A stretch of DNA of 64,000 bases, taken from NCBI RefSeq assembly GCF_000429445.1, contig NZ_AUBW01000024.1:25580-89579 (forward strand). Direction: 5' to 3'. Origin of the DNA: Algoriphagus terrigena DSM 22685 (lineage in GTDB: Bacteria > Bacteroidota > Bacteroidia > Cytophagales > Cyclobacteriaceae). The position numbers and the translations under genes are program-made. This document shows, piece after piece, positions 42,742 to 50,037 of this stretch (position 1 is the first letter of the stretch; each line of letters begins with the position of its first letter). The notes beneath the pieces are model-generated. The model was not told the DNA's origin, searched no databases, and saw only the letters and a list, made by a program, of their open reading frames with translations.

Positions 42742-43040
42742 TGCTGATCCGGATCGTACGCATGACTTTCAGGCCAGATACAATACCGGCATTTTTGGAA
42801 AACTTCGAATCCAACAAACATTTGATCCGCAACTTCCCCGGCTGCCACCATCTGGAACTCTGGCAGGATCATTCTGAGAAAAATATTTTTGTGACCTACA
42901 GTCATTGGGAAAGTGAGGAAGCGCTAAACAAGTACCGTGATTCTGAGCTATTTAAATCTGTCTGGAGCTTTACCAAGGCTCTTTTTTCCGAAAAAGCCCA
43001 AGCCTTCAGTACAAAAAAGTTGCTGGAAGTAGAATCCTGA
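42741..43040 (+). CDS. Antibiotic biosynthesis monooxygenase (ABM) domain protein
   Basis: This 99-residue protein starts MLIRIVRMTFRPDTI in the TGATG overlap with the previous gene; a GTG at 42738 is an alternative. The ABM fold is seen in 'FLENFESNKHLIRNFPGCHH', 'ELWQDHSEKNIFVTYSHW' and 'EALNKYRDSELF'. These dimeric ferredoxin-like proteins include quinol monooxygenases and heme-degrading enzymes; the substrate is unknown. It is translationally coupled to the SAM hydrolase-family gene. Confidence 0.85.
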   Translation: MLIRIVRMTFRPDTIPAFLENFESNKHLIRNFPGCHHLELWQDHSEKNIFVTYSHWESEEALNKYRDSELFKSVWSFTKALFSEKAQAFSTKKLLEVES

Positions 43041-43042
43041 GT

Positions 43043-43074
43043 TTGCAGAAAAAAATTCTTTCCTCATATTTGCA
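43043..43074 (+). promoter_or_regulatory. Promoter of tRNA-Leu
   Basis: TTTG at 43043-43046 and CATATTTGC at 43066-43074 (one mismatch to TAnnTTTGC) are separated by 19 nt. The -33 element begins only 3 nt after the preceding stop codon. Confidence 0.6.
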
Positions 43075-43128
43075 TCCCGTTACGGAAGTGACGGAGCCAA
43101 GTCAGGTGTAAGACCGGACTTACCAAAA

Positions 43129-43210
43129 GCCCAGATGGCGGAATTGGTAGACGCGTTGGTCTCAAACACCAATGCCGCAAGGCGTGCCGGTTCGACTCCG
43201 GCTCTGGGTA
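43129..43210 (+). tRNA. tRNA-Leu (anticodon CAA)
   Basis: The acceptor stem GCCCAGA pairs with TCTGGGT (one G-U), and the discriminator is A at 43210. The anticodon arm TTGGT-CTCAAAC-ACCAA shows anticodon CAA, reading UUG. A variable arm (TGCCGCAAGGCG) and T arm CCGGTTCGACTCCGG are present. CCA is not encoded. Length is 82 nt. Confidence 0.96.
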
Positions 43211-43212
43211 CA

Positions 43213-43240
43213 AAAGCTCGCTGAAAAGCGGGCTTTTTTT
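43213..43240 (+). terminator. Terminator after tRNA-Leu
   Basis: AAAGCTCGCT (43213-43222) pairs with AGCGGGCTTT (43227-43236) around a GAAA loop, with a T-run to 43240. Confidence 0.9.
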
Positions 43241-43304
43241 GTTTTATAGGAATTCAGATTCTAGTCTTTCAAAGGGTCCAAAACTTTGGGAAAGCTCATG
43301 CTAA

Positions 43305-43405
43305 AACTTTCAAATTACATGGTTTTATATATGAATATCATGTAATTTGAAAGTTAAACTTTCAAATTACATGATTTTTACTTATTTTTCATGCAAATTG
43401 AAAGT
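43305..43405. promoter_or_regulatory. Palindromic operator array upstream of AAA-DUF4143 copy 2
   Basis: A 17-bp unit AACTTTCAAATTACATG occurs at 43305-43321, inverted at 43339-43355 and direct again at 43357-43373. The last two form a 39-bp palindrome (43337-43375). A weaker inverted copy (CATGCAAATTGAAAGT) lies at 43390-43405, 14 nt before the ATG. The number and spacing suggest cooperative binding, probably autoregulation. Confidence 0.8.
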
Positions 43406-43419
43406 CGAATCAGAATATC

Positions 43420-44610
43420 ATGATCCACCGAACACTTGAAGACAAGCTAATCCAAGGACTAAGGTCAATGCCAGTGGTGGTCATTTTGGGCCCCCGGCAA
43501 GTAGGAAAAACGACCTTGGCTTTGGAGTTTGCACAACCCCTTTTAGATAAGCCGGTTCACTATCTGGATTTGGAGTTGGACTCCGATTTAGCCAAGCTGG
43601 ATGATGCAGAAAGCTACCTCCGAAGATTTGAAAATCAGCTCTTGGTGATCGATGAAGTGCAGCGAAAGCCTGATTTGTTTCCTATCATCCGGGGACTGGT
43701 AGATCTCCGAAAAAGAGCCGGAGAAAGGGCAGGGCATTTCTTGCTTTTGGGCTCCGCTTCCAAAGAATTACTTCAGCAATCCTCAGAAACTTTGGCGGGA
43801 AGGATACGCTATTTGGAACTGACACCATTCACCGTCACAGAACTCTATCAAAATGATCCACTCGGATTCAGCGTCGAAAAGCTCTGGTTCAGAGGGGGAT
43901 TTCCGGACAGTTATTTGGCTGATTCGGAAGAAGATAGTTGGAATTGGAGAAACGATTTTATTTCCACCTATGTAGAAAAAGACATTCCTTTATTTGGCCC
44001 ACAGGTACCGGCGACCCGGATGAAGCGGTTTTGGACTATGCTCGCCCACTTCCATGGGCAGCAGGCAAACTTGAGTACTATTGCCAAAAGCCTGGATGTG
44101 AGCCACACTACAATCAAAACTTATCTCGATATTCTTCAGGATTTCTTCATGGTGAGGCAGGTTCAACCTTGGTCAGGAAACACCAAAAAACGATTGGTGA
44201 AAACTCCGAAAATCTACTTGAGAGATTCGGGATTACTTCATAATCTGATGAATATCCACACGTTTGATCATTTGCTCGGACACCCGGTGGTGGGAGCGAG
44301 TTGGGAAGGATTTGTGGTTGAAAATATCCTAAACAGTCTTTCTTCTTCATGGACGATCAGCTATTATCGATCCAGCAATCAGGCTGAAATTGATTTGGTG
44401 CTGGAAAAAAGCAATCAGGAAGTCTGGGCTGTCGAGGTTAAAAGATCAATTGCTCCTTCGCTCTCTGCTGGATTTCACAGTGCCTGTGAGGACATTGGAG
44501 CAACGAAAAAAATTGTCGTTTACTCTGGAAAGGACCGCTTCCCAATGAAAGGGGAGGTTGAGGTAATAGGGTTGGTGGAATTTCTGAAGATGGTAAAAAG
44601 TACAGAATAA
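43420..44610 (+). CDS. AAA ATPase with C-terminal DUF4143 (PD-(D/E)xK-like), copy 2
   Basis: This 396-residue protein has Walker A 'VILGPRQVGKTTLAL' (21-35), Walker B 'LLVIDEVQRKP' and 'LLLGSASKELLQQSSETLAG'. The winged-helix segment 'NLSTIAKSLDVSHTTIKTYL' and the DUF4143 end 'AEIDLVLEKSN.EVWAVEVKRS' (D, then ExK) follow. It is paralogous to the gene at 34445 but distinct in sequence. Both are solitary and both have strong palindromes at the start. The function of the family is unsettled; a DNA- or toxin-related role has been suggested only by fold. Confidence 0.88.
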   Translation: MIHRTLEDKLIQGLRSMPVVVILGPRQVGKTTLALEFAQPLLDKPVHYLDLELDSDLAKLDDAESYLRRFENQLLVIDEVQRKPDLFPIIRGLVDLRKRAGERAGHFLLLGSASKELLQQSSETLAGRIRYLELTPFTVTELYQNDPLGFSVEKLWFRGGFPDSYLADSEEDSWNWRNDFISTYVEKDIPLFGPQVPATRMKRFWTMLAHFHGQQANLSTIAKSLDVSHTTIKTYLDILQDFFMVRQVQPWSGNTKKRLVKTPKIYLRDSGLLHNLMNIHTFDHLLGHPVVGASWEGFVVENILNSLSSSWTISYYRSSNQAEIDLVLEKSNQEVWAVEVKRSIAPSLSAGFHSACEDIGATKKIVVYSGKDRFPMKGEVEVIGLVEFLKMVKSTE

Positions 44611-44637
44611 CTGTAAAAATCTGATTCGTTAGAAATC

Positions 44638-45093
44638 TCACTTTTCCTCCCAGTATTTTATGCAGGGACAATATTCCTGAAGTTCGCAGCCTTCAGGATT
44701 CCCTGTACAATAGTCAAACCCGACAAACCCATCCTCCACGATTAAAGTGGGCTTGTCAAGAGTTGCTATCATTAGCTTATATTTTCTGTCTAAAGGCAAT
44801 GTCTTCGGGACATCCATACTGAGATTCCATGAAAACATCATTTTTTCGAAAAGTTTAACCAATACTTTTAGCTCTCTCGAAGAATAGAAATCAACCGGAG
44901 GAAAATCTCCCGATTTCAATCCACAATAGTTTCCAAAAGTAGGCTCCTTATCCTGATTGAGCCATCTTTCGATTTCTGCAAAATGACCCTCTAATTCATC
45001 ACCCGAGATATCCTTCTTTTGGTTTTTAAAAAAATCTTTTGGCCTAAATGCCTTTTCAATGTCCTCTAAAAGGTGGAGTGTATATGGATGCAT
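44638..45093 (-). CDS. Hypothetical protein with Cys-rich C-terminus
   Basis: This 151-residue protein starts MHPYTLHLLEDIEKAFRP. It is soluble and mixed alpha/beta, with a C-terminal 'CTGNPEGCELQEYCPCIKYW' that has five cysteines and could bind a metal or cluster. I do not recognise a named family, though the layout resembles small conserved Bacteroidota proteins. It has no clear partner; its start is 84 nt from the symporter stop. Confidence 0.65.
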   Translation of the reverse strand: MHPYTLHLLEDIEKAFRPKDFFKNQKKDISGDELEGHFAEIERWLNQDKEPTFGNYCGLKSGDFPPVDFYSSRELKVLVKLFEKMMFSWNLSMDVPKTLPLDRKYKLMIATLDKPTLIVEDGFVGFDYCTGNPEGCELQEYCPCIKYWEEK

Positions 45094-45177
45094 TGTTTTA
45101 AAGTATCTAAGTTGCTGGTATTAAGTTACCCAACTATAAATTAATTCTCCACTCTTAATTCCTCATTCTAAATCCCC

Positions 45178-46749
45178 TCACCTCCCCAAAAACCAATAAA
45201 TCAACACCGTCACCAGACAAAGTGCGATTGAAAGCGGCTTGGCGTATTTCCATTCCTCCAGATTTAGCGGCCCGCGCGGCATCGAAATCGGAGTTTGCGA
45301 TGGGTATTTCATACTCACCAAATACATAACGGCGAGATTCAGCAGAAACTCAATCCCCCAGATATGGATGAAATGTAAATCCACCTGCAACCAAAAGGTC
45401 GTCAAGATGTAAAAGGAAAACCCTACGGCCAACCCCGCTTTTGCTCCAGCGGCAGACACTTTCGGGATAAAAAAACCGGCGATCAGCACCGAAGCGATCG
45501 GAATAAAGAAGATCCCATTGAGCTGCTGCATCAATTGGTACAAGCCTTCCGGAGCGTTGGCTACCATCGGTGCGATCAGGATGGAAATCACCGCCAAAAT
45601 CAGTGAGCTCAATTTTCCGACTTTAACGAGCTTGGAGTCCGAAGCACTCGGCTGGATGATCTTTTTGTAGATATCCAGGCTGAAGATCGTCGCAGCAGAA
45701 TTCAACACAGAGTTAAACGTACTTAGAACTGCCCCCAGAACCACCGCTGCAAAAAAGCCGATCAAACTCAAGGGAAGCACTTTTTTCACCAAAACCGGAT
45801 AGATAAAATCCTGGTCACCGAAGTATTGCTCGCCATAATAATAGAAAGCAATCACGCCGGGCAACACGATGATCAGCGGAATGAGAATCTTGAAAATCCC
45901 GGTATAAAGCAAGCCTTTCTGGGCCTCAGCCATGTTTTTGGCTCCCAAGGCCCGCTGGATAATGGTCTGGTTCATGCCCCAGAAATACAGCTGATTAATC
46001 ATCAGTCCGGTGAAAAGCGTACTAAAAGGCAGCACAGAATCCTCGGCTCCGATCACATTAAATTTTTCCGGAACGGCTTCATATACTTTACCCAAACCGG
46101 TCATCATGTTCCCATTTCCGATGTCCCAAAGCGCAAAAGCAGGAACCAACAAGCCACCGATCATCAGCCCGATGGCATTGATCATGTCCGAATAGGCCAC
46201 CGCTTTGAGTCCACCCAAGATTGCGTAAATCGACCCAATGACTCCGATCGTGATGACGGTCAACCAGATGCCTTCTGTCTGACTGATCTGAAAAACCTCG
46301 GAGACATTGAAGATGCTCTCCAGATTAATCGCACCGGTATAGAGGACAATGGGTAGCAGGGTGAAAACAAACGAAAGCATCAACAGGAGCGATACGACGG
46401 TTTTTGTCGTGTCATCGTAGCGAACCGCGAGGTATTGTGGAATCGTAGCCAAGCCCATCCGGAGGTAAATCGGTAAAAAATACAGCGCCGCAATCACCAA
46501 AGCGATCGCAGAAGTCACTTCCCACGCAATGATGATCATGCCGTTTTTGTAAGCTGATCCGTTCATCCCGATCAGGTGCTCGGTGGAGATATTGGTCAAA
46601 AGCATCGACCCTGCAATCACTCCTCCCGTCAAACTCCTGCCTCCGAGAAAGTAGCCATCCTTAGAGCGGAGATTCTCCTTTCTCAACTTATACCATGAAA
46701 AAAAAGCAACAAAGAGTGTGAATCCTACAAAGGAAATGACAGTGAGCAT
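45178..46749 (-). CDS. Sodium:solute symporter (SSS family)
   Basis: This 523-residue protein has about 14 hydrophobic helices. 'GGRSLTGGVIAGSMLLTNIS' and 'AILGGLKAVAYSDMINAIGL' (the SSS signature with the sodium-site region) are present. Sequence layout resembles SGLT-like sugar or inositol carriers. It lies 82 nt from the myo-inositol oxygenase gene in the same orientation, so myo-inositol uptake is inferred. The order is MIOX first, then the symporter. Confidence 0.9.
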   Translation of the reverse strand: MLTVISFVGFTLFVAFFSWYKLRKENLRSKDGYFLGGRSLTGGVIAGSMLLTNISTEHLIGMNGSAYKNGMIIIAWEVTSAIALVIAALYFLPIYLRMGLATIPQYLAVRYDDTTKTVVSLLLMLSFVFTLLPIVLYTGAINLESIFNVSEVFQISQTEGIWLTVITIGVIGSIYAILGGLKAVAYSDMINAIGLMIGGLLVPAFALWDIGNGNMMTGLGKVYEAVPEKFNVIGAEDSVLPFSTLFTGLMINQLYFWGMNQTIIQRALGAKNMAEAQKGLLYTGIFKILIPLIIVLPGVIAFYYYGEQYFGDQDFIYPVLVKKVLPLSLIGFFAAVVLGAVLSTFNSVLNSAATIFSLDIYKKIIQPSASDSKLVKVGKLSSLILAVISILIAPMVANAPEGLYQLMQQLNGIFFIPIASVLIAGFFIPKVSAAGAKAGLAVGFSFYILTTFWLQVDLHFIHIWGIEFLLNLAVMYLVSMKYPSQTPISMPRGPLNLEEWKYAKPLSIALCLVTVLIYWFLGR

Positions 46750-46831
46750 GAATGGGTTTTTGGGTTAATTGTCTCGGAAAAATAAAAAAGGAAGGGGACT
46801 TTCAAATCCCCTTCCTCAATCAAATCTTCTT

Positions 46832-47713
46832 TTAAAATCTCAGAGTCGCAGGAAGATATTTGGCAACCAAATCTTCATAATACGGCTTCAAAGCCTTAGA
46901 ATCCGGAGGCACGGGCACTTTGGAGTAGAGGTCGTAGGGATTGAATTTATCTACCCATTTGAACATCTCCCGGTCGTGGTCGCTGAGCAGGTGATCGTAG
47001 GCATTTTCCCGATGCTGCGCATAAAAAGAATGGTATCGGATCATGTAGAGTGCCGGTTCGGGCATGTAATCCTTAACCATCTGATACAGGTATTCGTCGT
47101 GTCCCCAGGACATTTTCACCTGATTCAGCCCACACTGATGGGAATACACGCCATACTTGGTGTTGTAGCGCTCGTCCTTTGAGTCTGGATTTCGGTCAAA
47201 AAACTCCGGATACACAATCCGATCCGAATGTCCACATCCCACCGGAAACGTATCCCCGACCACTGCCCACTGAGGCTCGCCAAAAAGACAAAGCACCTTG
47301 CCCAAGTCATGGATAAACCCGGTCAGCACAAACCAATCCGGATGCCCGTCGGCACGGATCGCCTCAGAAGTCTGGAGCAAATGCTGCAACTGATCCAAAT
47401 TAGTATCAGGATCTGAATCATCGATCAGGGTATTGAGAAAACTCACCGCATCCCAAAAGGGCATTTCCTTCTTTTCAAACTTCAAAAACTCCCGCTCCTT
47501 CTCCTGAACAAAGTCGTAGGTCTGATAAGTATGATTCAGCTTGTAAAACTCCCGAACGGTATCTACGCGCTCGGAATCGTGGTAATTTCGGTAATCATCC
47601 TTTGCCTTATCTTGCTTATCCTTAGGTTCCGGATAGCGAGTCAGGAGATCATCCTCCCAGTCTTCGATGGAGTGAAGCGGAGCGATTTCGGATTCTGAGA
47701 GCTTGGTTTTCAT
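46832..47713 (-). CDS. myo-Inositol oxygenase
   Basis: This 293-residue protein starts MKTKLSESEIAPLHS; the upstream ATG at 47749 is less likely. The HD-domain diiron ligands are visible in 'TGFIHDLGKVL', 'YSHQCGLNQVKMSWGHDEY' and 'RYHSFYAQHRENAYDHL', and the family end is 'DKFNPYDLYSKVP'. The enzyme opens myo-inositol with oxygen to give D-glucuronate. With the adjoining SSS symporter it makes a compact inositol-to-glucuronate uptake and oxidation unit; glucuronate breakdown genes are not in this window. Confidence 0.95.
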   Translation of the reverse strand: MKTKLSESEIAPLHSIEDWEDDLLTRYPEPKDKQDKAKDDYRNYHDSERVDTVREFYKLNHTYQTYDFVQEKEREFLKFEKKEMPFWDAVSFLNTLIDDSDPDTNLDQLQHLLQTSEAIRADGHPDWFVLTGFIHDLGKVLCLFGEPQWAVVGDTFPVGCGHSDRIVYPEFFDRNPDSKDERYNTKYGVYSHQCGLNQVKMSWGHDEYLYQMVKDYMPEPALYMIRYHSFYAQHRENAYDHLLSDHDREMFKWVDKFNPYDLYSKVPVPPDSKALKPYYEDLVAKYLPATLRF

Positions 47714-47805
47714 TGCATTGGGATTTATTGAAATGAAATATAAAGACAAAATCCAAAAAATCAGCTCTGGAGAATCTGAGATTTAAAACTCTTTGGAACA
47801 AAAAC

Positions 47806-47821
47806 GTACAAAATCTTGTAC
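47806..47821. promoter_or_regulatory. YefM-type operator (GTACAA-N4-TTGTAC)
   Basis: The 16-bp inverted repeat with half-sites GTACA/TGTAC lies 42 nt before the antitoxin start. E. coli YefM binds palindromes with a TGTACA core, so this is the expected autoregulatory site. Confidence 0.75.
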
Positions 47822-47862
47822 AACAATAAATGAACATCCACCTTTAGAAAAATTTAGAAATC

Positions 47863-48117
47863 ATGGACGTTACTACTTATTCTAATTTTCGTCAAAATCT
47901 AAAATCTCACCTAGACGATGTGGTCAATGACCAAAAAGCGCTTTACGTCACCCGCGCAAATGGCGAAGATGTCGTAGTCTTATCCAAGTCCGATTATGAA
48001 AGCATGCAAGAGACTTACTACTTGATGAGCAGCCCTAAGAATGCCGAAAGATTGCTACACGCAATTAACGAGGCAAACCAAGGTCTAGGAGTTAAAAGAG
48101 ATCTGATCGAACTCTAA
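47863..48117 (+). CDS. yefM: YefM/Phd-family antitoxin
   Basis: This 84-residue protein starts MDVTTYSNFRQNLKSHLDDV. 'YVTRANGEDVVVLSKSDYES' and 'SPKNAERLLHAI' are characteristic of YefM. The N-terminal part binds DNA and the C-terminal part neutralises the YoeB toxin. The toxin start is 11 nt downstream. Confidence 0.93.
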   Translation: MDVTTYSNFRQNLKSHLDDVVNDQKALYVTRANGEDVVVLSKSDYESMQETYYLMSSPKNAERLLHAINEANQGLGVKRDLIEL

Positions 48118-48128
48118 GTCACTTCATC

Positions 48129-48383
48129 ATGGATACTATTTTTTTGTCTAAAGGATGGGAAGACTATCAATATTGGATTGACGCAGATCTAAAGCTTTTT
48201 AGAAAAATCAATAAACTGATCAAAGAATGTCAGCGAACTCCATTCGAAGGAATTGGTAAACCTGAGCCATTGAAAAACGAACTCTCAGGCTGGTGGTCCC
48301 GCAGAATCGACCGCGAGCACCGGCTCGTCTATCGGGTAAAAGACGGCGTACTGGAGATCGCGCAGTGCAGACATCATTATTGA
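48129..48383 (+). CDS. yoeB: Txe/YoeB-family ribosome-dependent mRNA interferase toxin
   Basis: This 84-residue protein has the family end 'IDREHRLVYRVKDGVLEIAQ' and 'CRHHY', in which Arg, His and the C-terminal Tyr correspond to YoeB active-site residues; 'PFEGIGKPEPLKN' is also typical. It cuts mRNA in the ribosomal A site when the antitoxin is lost. Both genes are intact. Its stop is close to the convergent XRE-S24 gene. Confidence 0.94.
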   Translation: MDTIFLSKGWEDYQYWIDADLKLFRKINKLIKECQRTPFEGIGKPEPLKNELSGWWSRRIDREHRLVYRVKDGVLEIAQCRHHY

Positions 48384-48401
48384 TTCAACTCACATCAGCC
48401 A

Positions 48402-49217
48402 TCAATTATCCGACATCTTCTGCAACTCCCGAATATCCGTCTGCATCTTGGTCATCATCCGCATCAGCTGGCGCATATCGGTCTCCTGCTCGGGAATCTC
48501 CCGGCTGGTGTAGGCATAAAAAGCCCATATCTCCAACACCTCTTCCGCCTGCACGGTATAGGGTTCAAAAAGCGGGTTGAGAGACTTCAGCAGGAGCGTT
48601 CCATCCTGCCGCAAAGTCACCAGTTTGAACACAAAATCCTGTCCTTCCCTTAAGATCACAATGCAAGGCGACTCGGGCTTGAGCCCTGTCCAGTCTGCCA
48701 CATATTGCGCTATCACATCGCTTCCCTCAGGAATCGGCGCCATCGACTCCCCCATCGTGGGAAAAATCCGAAACGTCCCGCTCCCGGGCAGATTGGGAAG
48801 GGAGTATTTGGGCAAAGCGGCGATAAACTCCGGGTCATTGTATCCGGTCCGATAGCCCGCCTTGGCCTTCACAGGCACATATTCCACATTCTCGTTGTTG
48901 TTCCGATCTACGCTGATGGCCAACACACGCAGATTTCCGCCCTTGATGTAGACATCATTTCCGGCTTCCAGCTCCCGCAATTTCAACTCCCCCAGCTTTG
49001 ACAGTTCCACCCGGATCAGACTGTCTATGCTGATCCCAAAAAGCTCGGAGACACTCAGAAAATCTTCCAGGGTCGGAGACTTGGTCTGGCCAGACTCCAA
49101 CGCGTTCACTTTTGACCTTGTGGCAGAGAGCTTACCAGCCAAATCCTGCTGCGTCATCTTCCGTCGCTCCCTGAGGAACTTCAGGTTTCCCGCAAAGAAA
49201 TTCTTTGACTTTTCCAT
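48402..49217 (-). CDS. XRE-family, LexA-like regulator with S24 peptidase domain
   Basis: This 271-residue protein has an N-terminal helix-turn-helix ('MTQQDLAGKLSATRSKVNAL', 21-40), a linker with a possible Ala-Gly cleavage bond (A120-G121 in 'KAKAGYRTGY'), and a C-terminal S24 domain with S158 ('TMGESMAP') and K198 ('FVFKL') as the Ser-Lys dyad. A heptad-like tail (about 240-271) may extend dimerisation. The layout is that of a self-cleaving repressor of the LexA/CI kind. It is divergent from imuA with a 70-bp gap holding GTCAA/TTGAC half-sites, so it probably controls the mutagenesis cassette. Confidence 0.9.
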   Translation of the reverse strand: MEKSKNFFAGNLKFLRERRKMTQQDLAGKLSATRSKVNALESGQTKSPTLEDFLSVSELFGISIDSLIRVELSKLGELKLRELEAGNDVYIKGGNLRVLAISVDRNNNENVEYVPVKAKAGYRTGYNDPEFIAALPKYSLPNLPGSGTFRIFPTMGESMAPIPEGSDVIAQYVADWTGLKPESPCIVILREGQDFVFKLVTLRQDGTLLLKSLNPLFEPYTVQAEEVLEIWAFYAYTSREIPEQETDMRQLMRMMTKMQTDIRELQKMSDN

Positions 49218-49237
49218 CGTTTATTGATATTATTAGA

Positions 49238-49265
49238 GTCAACATATTGACATTAATAGTGTCAA
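49238..49265. promoter_or_regulatory. Candidate operator of the mutagenesis cassette
   Basis: Three half-sites alternate in the XRE-S24/imuA gap: GTCAA (49238-49242), TTGAC (49247-49251) and GTCAA (49261-49265). The first two form a palindrome with a 4-bp centre; the last two are an inverted pair with a 9-bp spacing. It lies 20-50 nt upstream of both start codons. Confidence 0.7.
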
Positions 49266-49287
49266 ACATACGGATTAGTGAGATAAG

Positions 49288-50037
49288 ATGAAAGCGCTGG
49301 GGAACAAAGATGAGGCAATACGTCAATTGAGGGAGAAAATCATGGAGATGGAGGGATTTACCCAGTCCATGAGCACCCCTTCCACTTCCCTTGGTCTGGG
49401 CCCAATCGAATCCGCCTTTCCCAGCGGCAGATTCACACTGGGCACGGTGCATGAATTCATCAGTCCAAATCCTAACGATGCGGCCGCCACCAACGGATTT
49501 ATCTCCGGAATCCTGGCATCGCTGATGTGCAAAGGAGGGTTTTGCCTCTGGATCAGCAACAGGCGAAGTCTTTTCCCCCCAGGTCTCAAGCGCTTCGGGG
49601 TAGAACCAGACCGGGTCATCTTCATCGATCTGAAAAGAGAAAAAGATGTGCTCTGGGCGATGGAACAGGGCCTCAAATGCAGCACACTCTCAGCCGTGGT
49701 AGGCGAGCTGCAGGAGATCAGTTTCACAGAATCCCAGCGCTTGCAGCTGGCAGTAGAGCAGAGCAAAGTGACAGGACTCCTCCACCGTCACAATCCCAGA
49801 TCCCAGCATGCTTTGGCATGCACCACACGCTGGAGGATCTTTTCGCTAAGCAGCGAACTGGAAGACAAGATGCCCGGAGTAGGCTTTCCCACCTGGAAAG
49901 TGGAGCTCCTCAAAGTCCGAAACGGCAGACCCGGTGAGTGGAAACTAGAGTGGAAAAACGGCCGGTTCAACCAGCTGCCACTACGCAAAGAGCAGACCAA
50001 AGAAGCCCTATTCCCAAGAAGACAACAGTATGCTTAA
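49288..50037 (+). CDS. imuA: ImuA-family RecA-like mutagenesis protein
   Basis: This 249-residue protein starts MKALGNKDEAIRQLREKIM. It has the ImuA features 'FPSGRFTLGTVHEFI' and 'FCLWISNRRSLFPPGLKRFG', with a degenerate RecA-like ATPase core lacking a standard Walker A. ImuA works with ImuB and DnaE2 in damage-induced mutagenesis in Caulobacter, mycobacteria (as ImuA') and others. Its end overlaps imuB by 8 nt. Confidence 0.9.
   Translation: MKALGNKDEAIRQLREKIMEMEGFTQSMSTPSTSLGLGPIESAFPSGRFTLGTVHEFISPNPNDAAATNGFISGILASLMCKGGFCLWISNRRSLFPPGLKRFGVEPDRVIFIDLKREKDVLWAMEQGLKCSTLSAVVGELQEISFTESQRLQLAVEQSKVTGLLHRHNPRSQHALACTTRWRIFSLSSELEDKMPGVGFPTWKVELLKVRNGRPGEWKLEWKNGRFNQLPLRKEQTKEALFPRRQQYA

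Noticed and set aside
43305..43405. Possible CRISPR array, because of the repeated 17-bp unit
   Set aside because: Only three to four copies in alternating orientation, irregular spacing and no cas genes; a palindromic operator is a better fit.
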